A stretch of DNA of 16,839 nt, from contig CADCVT010000276.1 of assembly GCA_902806215.1 (NCBI GenBank), positions 1-16,839 of the forward strand. Direction: 5' to 3'. Positions 6,722-13,171 of this stretch are shown one piece after another (position 1 is the first letter of the stretch; every line of letters begins with the position of its first letter). Below the pieces are notes generated by a model, which did not search any database, was not told the DNA's origin, and saw nothing but the letters and a program-made list of their open reading frames with translations. This DNA is from an uncultured Solirubrobacteraceae bacterium. Lineage in GTDB: Bacteria; Actinomycetota; Thermoleophilia; Solirubrobacterales; Solirubrobacteraceae. The translations under genes and the position numbers were made by a program.

Positions 6722-7462
6722 ATGCCAGCTGCCGCGTACTCAGGGAAGGAATGCGTCTGTCAGTTCAAGCGCGGGATCTGTGACCAGACCTGCGTCAAGG
6801 ACATGCTGGACACGCCGTTCTACATCGCGTGCCTCAAGCTCAAGGGGCGCCCGTGCAAGGTGATCGGCGGGGGCGCGCTCGGGCTCGAGAAGACCGAGGG
6901 CCTGCTCGCGTGCGGCGGCGACGTCACGGTCATCTCCCCGGAGGTGCTGCCCGAGGTCGAGCAGCTCGCCGCCGAGGGCTCGATCGGCTGGGAGCAGCGC
7001 GAGTACGCCGGCAGGAGCGACCTCGACAAGACGTTCATCGTCATCGCCTGCACCGACGACACCGACGTGAACATCGGCATCTACGACGACGCCGAGGAGC
7101 GGGCGATGCTCGTCAACATCGTCGACGTCCCGCCGCTGTGCAACTTCATCCTCCCGGCGATCGTGCGCACCGGCCCGCTGGCCATCGCGATCTCGACCGC
7201 GGGCGCGAGCCCGGCGCTGGCCAAGCGGATGAAGCGCGAGATCTCCGAGCTGTTCGGCGAGGAGTACGCGCGGCTGGCCGTGCTGCTCAACGACGCCCGC
7301 GGGTGGGCGAAGGGCACGCTGCCGACCTACCAGGACCGCAAGGTCTTCTTCGAGTCGATCGTCAACGGCGACCCGGACCCGATCGAGCTCCTGCGCGCCG
7401 GAGACGAGCGAGCGGTCGTCGATCTCATCGACGCCGCCCGCCGCGTCCACACGCCGGCCTAG
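6722..7462 (+). CDS. Precorrin-2 dehydrogenase / siroheme synthase N-domain protein with Cys-rich N-terminus
   Basis: 246 residues, of the CysG-N/Met8/SirC family, which oxidises precorrin-2 to sirohydrochlorin with NAD+ and may insert iron to give siroheme. The Rossmann motif VIGGGALGLEKTEGLL is at 47-62, and the active-site Asp is Asp135 in NIVDVPPLCNFILPAIV. The ISTAGASPALAKRMKREI segment that follows is typical. Unusual features: about 30 extra N-terminal residues with Cys11, 13, 20 and 24 (CxC-x6-C-x3-C), plus Cys37 and Cys45, which could bind an Fe-S cluster or metal. The Arg usual in the (A)xRK motif is Glu56. It would use precorrin-2 made by the operon at 11861-15557. There is no SUMT domain here; that activity is in cobA. 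The start is fixed by TACGCT 7 nt upstream. Confidence 0.9.
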   Translation: MPAAAYSGKECVCQFKRGICDQTCVKDMLDTPFYIACLKLKGRPCKVIGGGALGLEKTEGLLACGGDVTVISPEVLPEVEQLAAEGSIGWEQREYAGRSDLDKTFIVIACTDDTDVNIGIYDDAEERAMLVNIVDVPPLCNFILPAIVRTGPLAIAISTAGASPALAKRMKREISELFGEEYARLAVLLNDARGWAKGTLPTYQDRKVFFESIVNGDPDPIELLRAGDERAVVDLIDAARRVHTPA

Positions 7463-7465
7463 GCG

Positions 7466-7657
7466 CTAATGAGCGGGGGCCTCTCCTGAGGCTTCCTTGT
7501 CGCGCAGCCGCTTGTCCACGAGCGCGTAGACGAGCGCGAACGGCAGGACGACGACCGGAACGACCCAGCCCTCGGCACCGATGATGAGCGGTGCGATGAA
7601 CGAGGCCGCTAGGACCCCGCCGATGATCCAGTACGCCAGTGCAGTCGGAGCAGTCAT
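7466..7657 (-). CDS. Small membrane protein of 63 residues, unknown
   Basis: From ATG 7657 the protein has two membrane segments (about 8-27 and 31-47) and a charged C-terminal tail (DKRLRDKEASGEAPAH). I see no family motif. The ATG is chosen over an upstream in-frame GTG (7705) because the hydrophobic segment begins soon after it and TACGGC lies 6 nt before it. It is convergent with the precorrin-2 dehydrogenase gene, with 3 bp between the stop codons. The high hydrophobicity in two clean segments supports a real protein. Confidence 0.6.
   Translation of the reverse strand: MTAPTALAYWIIGGVLAASFIAPLIIGAEGWVVPVVVLPFALVYALVDKRLRDKEASGEAPAH
7475..7496 (+). terminator. Possible terminator after the precorrin-2 dehydrogenase gene
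   Basis: GGGGGCCTC and GAGGCTTCC pair around a TCCT loop: nine pairs, of which two are G-U in the plus-strand RNA, followed by TTGT. It starts 12 nt after the dehydrogenase stop. The minus-strand RNA would have A-C mismatches instead, so it favours plus-strand termination. It lies antisense to the 3' end of the 63-residue gene. Confidence 0.4.
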
Positions 7658-7663
7658 CCCTCT

Positions 7664-7669
7664 GCCGTA
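7664..7669 (-). promoter_or_regulatory. Weak -10-like box for the 63-residue protein
   Basis: TACGGC on the minus strand, 6 nt before ATG 7657. The final T is replaced by C. Confidence 0.25.
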
Positions 7670-7752
7670 CCCCACGGATTCCGCCGCCGGTGTGACCGCT
7701 CTCACAGGTCGCGGGGTACCTGGCGCGGACGGAGCGTCATGCTGTCGGATCG

Positions 7753-8241
7753 ATGGACGAACGCCTCACGCACCTCGACGAGCACGGCAACGCGACGATG
7801 GTCGACGTCGGCGCGAAGGCTGTCACCGAGCGCCGCGCCGTGGCCCGTGCGACCGTCCGGATGAGCCCGGCCACCGCGCAGGCCGTCGTCGACGGCGACG
7901 CGCCGAAGGGCGACGTGCTCGGCACCGCGAAGCTCGCCGGGATCATGGCCGCCAAGCGCACCGACGAGCTCATCCCGCTGTGCCACTCGCTCCCGCTCTC
8001 GTTCGCGGGCGTGGAGGCGGAGGTCGACACCGCGACCGGCACGGTCACGCTGACCGCGGAGGCGCGCACCGCGGCGAAGACCGGCGTCGAGATGGAGGCG
8101 CTGACCGCCGCCTCTGTCGCCGCGCTGACCGTGTACGACATGGTCAAGGGCATCGAGAAGGGCGTGGAGATCGCCGAGGTCGTCCTGGTGACGAAGACCG
8201 GCGGCAAGTCGGGCGACTGGCAAAGGTCCGAGACCTTCTAG
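7753..8241 (+). CDS. moaC: Cyclic pyranopterin monophosphate synthase MoaC
   Basis: 162 residues, the usual length. MoaC converts 3',8-cyclo-dihydro-GTP to cyclic pyranopterin monophosphate, the first stable molybdenum-cofactor intermediate, in the cytoplasm. The expected motifs are in order: LTHLDEHGNATMVDV (5-19), PKGDVLG (51-57), DELIPLCHSLPL (71-82) and GVEMEAL (111-117), then YDMVKGIEKG (128-137). Catalytic and binding residues Lys52, His78, Glu113, Glu115, Asp129 and Lys132 are all present. MoaA is not in the window. ATG 7753 matches the family start; only a poor -10-like box (CATGCT, 9 nt upstream) is visible. An exported protein and then moaB follow on the same strand. Confidence 0.97.
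   Translation: MDERLTHLDEHGNATMVDVGAKAVTERRAVARATVRMSPATAQAVVDGDAPKGDVLGTAKLAGIMAAKRTDELIPLCHSLPLSFAGVEAEVDTATGTVTLTAEARTAAKTGVEMEALTAASVAALTVYDMVKGIEKGVEIAEVVLVTKTGGKSGDWQRSETF
8223..8237 (+). terminator. Short perfect hairpin at the end of moaC
   Basis: AAGGTC and GACCTT form a 6-bp stem with a 3-nt loop just before the moaC stop codon. There is no T-run after it. It could attenuate transcription into the next gene, 21 nt away, or be a chance match. Confidence 0.25.
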
Positions 8242-8262
8242 AACGCCGGGCGTTTCAGGTGC

Positions 8263-9120
8263 ATGACACTTCGCACCCTGATCCCCCTCGCGGCCCTCGC
8301 GGCCGCGTTCGGCGTGACCCCCGCGGTCGCGTCGGCTGACACCCTGCTCGCCCCCACCCCGGCCGGCTCGCAGAACCTGACCTCCAACGGCGGCTGGATG
8401 GCGTGGGCCCAGCCCAACCAGCCCGCCGGCAGCGGCTTCCGCCTCGTCGTGCGCGCGCCCGACGGCACCGTCACCACGCCGGACATCCCGGTGTTCGAGG
8501 AGGTGCCCGACCCCTCGATCGGCTCCACGACCCCCGCGGCGGCCGGCCGCCGGCTGATCGCCACCTACACCCGCGACGGCGACGTCTACACGTACGACCT
8601 CGCCGGCGGCGTCGAGACCCGCGTCGCGGGCGCCTCGAGCGGCGCCGTGGAGCGCTCCGCCGACGTCGTCTACGGCACGTTCGCGTTCGTGCGCGCCAAC
8701 GGCAAGCGTCCCGGCATCTACACGTGGTCGGCGAAGAAGGGCGCGCGGCGCATCAGCGCCGACGTCCCGCGCGAGCTCGCGTTCAACGGCACCCGCGTCG
8801 CGTACGCGCTCGGCAACAGCGTGATCATCCGGCGCGTGTCGGGCGAGGGCCAGGTCGCGCGGATCCGCAACGCCGCACGTCCCGAGAGCATCCTGCTCAC
8901 CCGCTACCGCGCCAGCTGGCTCGTCGGCGACGACGCGTACAAGACCAACGCGTTCGGCCCGTCCGGCCGTCCCGACGCGGCGACGCAGGCGATCAAGGGC
9001 AGCCGCCCGATCGACGGCGCGACCTCGATCGCGTTCGGCAGGGGCGACCGCGTCTCGCTGGCGCTCGACGCCGAGGGCGTCAAGCGCCTGGACCCGACGC
9101 CGTTCGGCAGCTCGGGCTAG
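8263..9120 (+). CDS. Exported protein, probably beta-rich (propeller-like), unknown function
   Basis: 285 residues. The N-terminus is a Sec signal peptide (Arg4, a hydrophobic run 6-18, likely cleavage after ASA at 23-25). The mature part has repeated short strands of the type GWMAWAQ, RLIATYTRDGDVYTYDL, VVYGTFAFVRANG and GIYTWSAKKGARRI, spaced like the blades of a TolB/WD40-like beta-propeller. I recognise no specific family. It lies 21 nt downstream of moaC and 13 nt upstream of moaB, so it may be co-transcribed with Moco genes, but nothing in the protein points to Moco. ATG 8263 starts the signal peptide directly; only a weak AGG lies before it. Confidence 0.75.
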   Translation: MTLRTLIPLAALAAAFGVTPAVASADTLLAPTPAGSQNLTSNGGWMAWAQPNQPAGSGFRLVVRAPDGTVTTPDIPVFEEVPDPSIGSTTPAAAGRRLIATYTRDGDVYTYDLAGGVETRVAGASSGAVERSADVVYGTFAFVRANGKRPGIYTWSAKKGARRISADVPRELAFNGTRVAYALGNSVIIRRVSGEGQVARIRNAARPESILLTRYRASWLVGDDAYKTNAFGPSGRPDAATQAIKGSRPIDGATSIAFGRGDRVSLALDAEGVKRLDPTPFGSSG

Positions 9121-9123
9121 CCT
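9118..9123 (+). promoter_or_regulatory. Possible -10 box for the moaB-ccm-hem operon
   Basis: TAGCCT, whose TAG is the stop codon of the exported-protein gene, lies 10 nt before the TTG start of moaB at 9134. The spacing is a little long. If it is functional, this is the only promoter candidate I see for the whole run from 9134 to 15557. Confidence 0.3.
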
Positions 9124-9133
9124 CCGCGGCGGT

Positions 9134-9607
9134 TTGCGTACCGCCGTCCTGACCATCAGCACCCGCGTCTCGCGCCGTGAGGCCGACGACGCGTCCGGCC
9201 CCCTCCTCGCCGAACTGGCGGAGGGGGCCGGCTGCGACGTGCAGGCGATGGAGGTCGTCCCCGACGACTACTCGCTCATCGAGGATCGCCTGCATCACTT
9301 CGTCGACGACGGGATGGACCTCGTGTTCACCACCGGCGGGACGGGGTTCACGCCCGACGACATCACGCCGGAGGCGACCCGCGCGGTGATCGAGCGCGAC
9401 GCGCCCGGGTTTGCCGAGGCCATGCGCTCCGAGTCGATGAAGGCGACGCCGATGGGCATCCTCAGCCGCGGCGTCTCGGGGATCGCCGGGCGGACGCTGA
9501 TCGTGAACTTCCCGGGGTCGCCGAAGGCCGTCCGGGAGCTCTTCCCAGTCGTCGCGCCGACGCTCTCCCACGTGACCGCCACACTTCGTGGCGATGGCCG
9601 ACATTGA
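9134..9607 (+). CDS. moaB: Molybdenum cofactor protein MoaB/MogA (molybdopterin adenylyltransferase type)
   Basis: 157 residues with the MogA/MoaB fold: AVLTISTRVSRREADDASGP (4-23), VVPDDY (41-46), TTGGTGFTPDDITPEAT (66-82) and NFPGSPKAVRE (125-135), all molybdopterin-binding signatures. MogA-type enzymes adenylate molybdopterin before metal insertion; MoaB homologues in Gram-positives and archaea are thought to do the same. The start is TTG 9134: it aligns with the usual first residues and there is no ATG or GTG nearby in frame. The 3' end overlaps ccmA by 14 bp (20 bp if ccmA begins at GTG 9588), so moaB may be the first gene of the ccm-hem operon. Confidence 0.93.
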   Translation: MRTAVLTISTRVSRREADDASGPLLAELAEGAGCDVQAMEVVPDDYSLIEDRLHHFVDDGMDLVFTTGGTGFTPDDITPEATRAVIERDAPGFAEAMRSESMKATPMGILSRGVSGIAGRTLIVNFPGSPKAVRELFPVVAPTLSHVTATLRGDGRH

Positions 9608-10271
9608 GCTGGCCGGCCTTGCGCGTGCCTACGGCGAGCGCGTGGCCCTGGCCGACGTCACGCTGACGCTCGACGCCGGCGCCACGCTCGTCGTCTTCGG
9701 GCCCAACGGCGCGGGCAAGTCGACGCTCCTGCGGATCCTCGCGACGTTGCTGCGCCCGCACGCGGGGACGGCACGGATCCTGGGCAAGGAGCTGCCGCGC
9801 GAAGCGTGGGCGGTCCGCGGGAGCGTCGGGTTCCTCGGCCACGACCCGCTGCTCTACCGCGAGCTCAGCGCGCGCGAGAACCTGCGCTTCCACGCGCGGC
9901 TGCACGGTGTCGCCACCGAGCGCATCGCCGAGCTGCTGTCCATCACCGGGCTCGAGCGCCGCGCCGACGACCCGGTCCGCCAGCTCAGCCGGGGCCTCGT
10001 GCAGCGCGTCGCCGTCTGCCGCGCGGTGCTGCACGACCCGAAGGTCCTCCTGCTCGACGAGCCGCGCGCCAACCTCGACCCGGGCTCGGTCGATCTCGTC
10101 GAGCCGCTGATCGGCCGCGCGTCGGGACGCACGCGTGTCGTCACGAGCCACGACCCGCGCGGCGGCCTGGCCGAGGCCGACGTCGCGCTCGGGCTGCGCG
10201 CCGGGCGTCCCGAGGTGCTGGCGCCCGCGGCCGGCGTGACGGCGGACGAGATCGGCGCGCTGTACCGATGA
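9594..10271 (+). CDS. ccmA: Haem exporter / cytochrome c maturation ABC ATPase CcmA
   Basis: 225 residues from ATG 9594. The ATPase motifs are in order: Walker A GPNGAGKST (36-44), signature LSRGLVQR (131-138), Walker B VLLLDEP (151-157) and switch His186 (TSHD). CcmA drives the CcmAB(CD) complex, which handles haem delivery to CcmE during cytochrome c maturation at the inner face of the membrane. Assignment among ABC ATPases rests on size and on the ccmB-ccmC-ccmD genes that follow. GTG 9588 is an alternative start; both lie within the end of moaB. The stop overlaps the ccmB start (ATGA). Confidence 0.92.
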   Translation: MADIELAGLARAYGERVALADVTLTLDAGATLVVFGPNGAGKSTLLRILATLLRPHAGTARILGKELPREAWAVRGSVGFLGHDPLLYRELSARENLRFHARLHGVATERIAELLSITGLERRADDPVRQLSRGLVQRVAVCRAVLHDPKVLLLDEPRANLDPGSVDLVEPLIGRASGRTRVVTSHDPRGGLAEADVALGLRAGRPEVLAPAAGVTADEIGALYR

Positions 10272-10942
10272 TGCGCGCGGTGGGAGCGGTGCTGCGCAAG
10301 GACCTGCGCGTCGAGCTGCGCACGTTCGAGTCGATCCCGGCGATGACGCTCTTCACGGTCACGACGTTCGTGCTCTTCCACTTCAGCCTGGACCGCTCGT
10401 CGCTCGACGGCGACCTCGCGTCCGGCGTGCTGTGGGTGACGCTGCTGTTCGCGGCGGTGCTCGGCCAGAACCGGCTCTTCGTCGCCGAGGAGGAGCAGGG
10501 CGGCTTCGACGGGTTCCTCATGGCGCCGGTGGACCGCACGGCGCTCTTCGTGGCCAAGGCGACCGCGCTGTTCGCGTTCCTGACGATCGTCGAGCTCGTC
10601 GCCGTCCCCGCATTCGCGATCCTGCTGCTGGGACCGTCGCCCTGGGACGCCATCCCCGAGCTCGTGGCGGTCCTGCTGCTCGCCAACGCGGGGATCGCGG
10701 TCATCGGGACGCTCGTGGCCGGGATCGCGGTGCGCACCCGCGCGCGGGACCTCATCGGGCCGCTGCTGACGCTGCCCCTCCTCGTGCCCGTCGTGCTCGC
10801 CGCATCGGAGGCCACTGCGCCGCTTCTGGCCGCCGACGGCGCGCAGGCGCTCCCCGGACGCTGGGTTGCGGTGCTCGCGATCTATGATCTGCTCATGGGC
10901 CTCGTCGCCTACGGGGTGTTCGACTTCCTCCTGGAGGACTAG
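10268..10942 (+). CDS. ccmB: Haem exporter permease CcmB
   Basis: 224 residues with six hydrophobic segments. The N-terminal part (RKDLRVELRTFESIPAM) and the WVTLLFAAVLGQNRLFVAEE segment, followed by DGFLMAPVDRTALFVAK, are characteristic of CcmB. It is the membrane partner of CcmA in the cytochrome c maturation ABC complex. The start ATG 10268 forms an ATGA overlap with the ccmA stop; ATG 10271 is an alternative one codon later. ccmC begins 2 bp after its stop, so translation is very probably coupled. Confidence 0.92.
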   Translation: MMRAVGAVLRKDLRVELRTFESIPAMTLFTVTTFVLFHFSLDRSSLDGDLASGVLWVTLLFAAVLGQNRLFVAEEEQGGFDGFLMAPVDRTALFVAKATALFAFLTIVELVAVPAFAILLLGPSPWDAIPELVAVLLLANAGIAVIGTLVAGIAVRTRARDLIGPLLTLPLLVPVVLAASEATAPLLAADGAQALPGRWVAVLAIYDLLMGLVAYGVFDFLLED

Positions 10943-10944
10943 CA

Positions 10945-11667
10945 GTGCGGTCCCTCGCCCTCGCCACCGTCTTGACCCTCACGGGAGCCTTCGCGCTCGC
11001 GGCGTTCTACGCGCCCGAGGACGCCGACCAGGGCGTCATCCAGAAGATCTTCTACGTCCACGTCCCGATGGGGATCGTCGCGCTGATCGGCTTCGTGATC
11101 GGCGGGATCTTCGCCGTGCAGCACCTCCGCACACGAAACCGGATCTGGGACCTGCGCTCGTATGTGGCAATCCATCTCTCGCTGATCCTCGCCGTCGGCG
11201 TGCTGATCACCGGGTCGATCTGGGCCCGCGGGTCGTGGGGATCGTGGTGGGTCTGGGAGGAGCCGATGCTCGTCTCGTTCCTCATCGTGTTCCTGCTCTA
11301 CGCCACCTACCAGCCCCTGCGGTTCTCGATCGAGGACCCCGAGCGCCAGTCGCGCTACGCGAGCGTGTTCGCGATCGTCGCGGGCGCGTTCGTGCCGATC
11401 AACTTCGCTGCCGTGCGGATGGCCGACAGCTTCATCCACCCGCGCACGCTCGGCACGACGACCGGCGGGATGCCCGGCGAGATGATGCTGACCTTCCTCG
11501 TCGCGCTCGTCGGGATGGGCCTCTTGTTCGCGACGCTCTACCGCTACGAGCTGGCGGCCAAGCAGACGCGGTTCCGCGTGCGCGCGCTCAAGCGCCGGCT
11601 CGCCGGTGACGAGGACGCTCCGTACGCGACCGGTCGCAGCGCCGTCCCGCAGGTGGCCGGCCCGTGA
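10945..11667 (+). CDS. ccmC: CcmC-type haem handling protein with divergent WWD motif
   Basis: 240 residues, six membrane segments. CcmC presents haem to the chaperone CcmE at the outer membrane face using a WWD motif and two flanking His ligands. His39 (in FYVHVP) and His165 (in SFIHPR) are present. The WWD loop reads WGSWWVWEEPML (98-109): the Trp cluster is kept, but the usual WDxRL Asp is Glu105 and the Arg position is Pro107. The basic, cytoplasmic C-terminus (RVRALKRRLAGDE and beyond) is longer than in E. coli. The ccmE, ccmF and ccmH genes are not in the window. The GTG start is 2 bp after ccmB; the stop overlaps ccmD (GTGA). Confidence 0.9.
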   Translation: MRSLALATVLTLTGAFALAAFYAPEDADQGVIQKIFYVHVPMGIVALIGFVIGGIFAVQHLRTRNRIWDLRSYVAIHLSLILAVGVLITGSIWARGSWGSWWVWEEPMLVSFLIVFLLYATYQPLRFSIEDPERQSRYASVFAIVAGAFVPINFAAVRMADSFIHPRTLGTTTGGMPGEMMLTFLVALVGMGLLFATLYRYELAAKQTRFRVRALKRRLAGDEDAPYATGRSAVPQVAGP

Positions 11668-11864
11668 ACGAGTACGTCGCCGCCGCGTACCTCGTGTTCC
11701 TCGCGCTCATCCTGATCTACGTCGTGATCATGGCCGTGCGCCAGACGCGCCTCGAGAAGGATCTGGCTGAGATCGCCGAGCTTGTGGAACGCCGGGCTGT
11801 CGTGAGCGCCAGCGAACGAGAGCCAGAGCGGGTCCTGAGCGCCAGCGAAGGAACCCGCCCGTGA
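11664..11864 (+). CDS. ccmD: CcmD-like small membrane protein with repeated C-terminal tail
   Basis: 66 residues: one membrane segment (about 5-24), then a basic/acidic amphipathic stretch (RQTRLEKDLAEIAELVERR), as in CcmD, which holds CcmC and CcmE to the CcmAB complex. CcmD proteins are too short and variable for sequence alone to prove identity; position and topology support it. Residues 48-66 (SASEREPERVLSASEGTRP) are encoded by a duplicated DNA segment, so the tail looks like a recent extension. It starts at GTG 11664 overlapping the ccmC stop and ends overlapping the hemA start, both GTGA. Confidence 0.75.
   Translation: MNEYVAAAYLVFLALILIYVVIMAVRQTRLEKDLAEIAELVERRAVVSASEREPERVLSASEGTRP
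11803..11849. repeat. Direct repeat of 14 bp at the ccmD-hemA junction
   Basis: TGAGCGCCAGCGAA occurs at 11803-11816 and again at 11836-11849, 33 bp apart, preserving the ccmD frame. A second pair, GAGCGGGTCCTG (11826-11837) and GAGCGGGGTCCTG (11863-11875), extends into the first codons of hemA. The whole 70 bp looks built from related pieces. Confidence 0.7.
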
Positions 11865-13171
11865 GCGGGGTCCTGCTCCTCGGCATCTCGCACAAGACCG
11901 CTCCGGTCGCCGTGCGGGAGCGCCTCGCGTTCACCGACGCACAGCTGCCGGCCTTCCTGCAGGAGCTCGTCGCCGACGACTCGATCCGCGAGGCCGTCGC
12001 GATCTCGACCTGCAACCGCACCGAGCTCTACCTCGTCGTGAGCGACCCGGTCGAGGCCGAGAGCGCCGCGCTGGGCGCGCTGGCGCGGCGCGCCGGGATC
12101 CGCCCGACCGCGCTCGCCGACGTCGTCTACGCGCCGCGCAACTGCGACGCCGCGCGGCAGCTCTTCCGCGTCTGCTCGGGCCTCGAGTCGATGATCGTCG
12201 GCGAGGCCGAGGTGCAGGGTCAGGTGCGGCGCGCGCACGAGGCGGCGATCGCCGCCGGCACCGACGGGCCGCTCGTCAACCGGCTGTTCAACGCGGCGCT
12301 GCGGACCGGCGGGCGTGCCCGCGCGGAGACGACGATCGGCGCCGGCGGCGCCTCGGTCTCGTCGGTCGCGGTCGACCTCGCCGGCGAGGCGCTCGGCGGC
12401 CTGGCGAACCGCCACGTCGTGATCATCGGCGCGGGCGAGACGGCCGAGCTCACCGCGGCGGCGCTCGCCGCCAAGGGCGTCACGACGATCTTCGTGGCCA
12501 ACCGCCACGCCGACCGGGCGCGGTCGCTCGCCGGCCGGTTCGGCGGCGACGTCGTCGCGCTGGATCGCCTGCCCGAGCAGCTCGAGCACGCCGACATGGT
12601 CGTCGCCTCGACCGCATCGCCGCACGCGATCGTCGGCGCCGAGGAGCTCGCGCTCGTCATGGAGCTGCGCCGTGGCCGCCCGCTGCTCTTGCTCGACATC
12701 GCCGTCCCGCGCGACGTCGAGGCCGCGTGCGCGGACATCGACGGCGTCACGCTCGTCGACATGGACGGGCTCCAGCAGGTCGTCGCGCGCAACATCGAGG
12801 TCCGCACCGCCGAGGCGCAGCGCGTCGAGGCGATCGTCGAGGACGAGCTGACGCGCTTCGCGTCGTGGCTCTCGTCGCTCGACGCGGTCCCGACGATCCG
12901 CGCGCTGCGCGAGCACGGCGACGCGATCGTCGAGCAGGTGCTGGCTGAGAACGCGGGCCGGTGGGAGGGCGCGTCGCCCCGCGACCTCGCGCGGATCGAG
13001 GCGATCGCCAAGGCCGTGATGAGCCGCCTGCTGCACGAGCCGACGATCCGCCTGAAGAGCGTCGGCCACGGCCGCCAGCAGCTCGCCCGCGAGCTGTTCG
13101 GCATCGACGAGGGCACCGCCGACGTCGTGAGCGAGCAGGACAACGTCCGCTCGCTGCGCCGCCAGGCGTGA
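11861..13171 (+). CDS. hemA: Glutamyl-tRNA reductase HemA
   Basis: 436 residues, usual length. HemA reduces glutamyl-tRNA(Glu) with NADPH to glutamate-1-semialdehyde, the first step of C5-pathway tetrapyrrole synthesis. Visible: N-terminal LLLGISHKTAPVAVRERLAF, catalytic Cys51 in STCNRTE, GLESMIVGEAEVQGQVRRA (107-125), the NADPH-binding GAGETAE (190-196) and the C-terminal dimerisation helices. The His that usually precedes LFRV (E. coli His99, conserved near the active site) is Gln100 here. GTG 11861 overlaps the ccmD stop, and its own stop overlaps the hemC start. hemL and hemB are not in the window. Confidence 0.96.
   Translation: MSGVLLLGISHKTAPVAVRERLAFTDAQLPAFLQELVADDSIREAVAISTCNRTELYLVVSDPVEAESAALGALARRAGIRPTALADVVYAPRNCDAARQLFRVCSGLESMIVGEAEVQGQVRRAHEAAIAAGTDGPLVNRLFNAALRTGGRARAETTIGAGGASVSSVAVDLAGEALGGLANRHVVIIGAGETAELTAAALAAKGVTTIFVANRHADRARSLAGRFGGDVVALDRLPEQLEHADMVVASTASPHAIVGAEELALVMELRRGRPLLLLDIAVPRDVEAACADIDGVTLVDMDGLQQVVARNIEVRTAEAQRVEAIVEDELTRFASWLSSLDAVPTIRALREHGDAIVEQVLAENAGRWEGASPRDLARIEAIAKAVMSRLLHEPTIRLKSVGHGRQQLARELFGIDEGTADVVSEQDNVRSLRRQA

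Noticed and set aside
7441..7760. Riboswitch (cobalamin or Moco) before moaC
   Set aside because: The gap is short, mostly occupied by the 63-residue gene, and I could not see conserved boxes of either riboswitch.
9806..10267. In-frame extension upstream of ccmB giving a 378-residue protein
   Set aside because: The added part is an out-of-frame reading of ccmA (Arg/Ala-rich); CcmB's normal N-terminus begins at ATG 10268, overlapping the ccmA stop.
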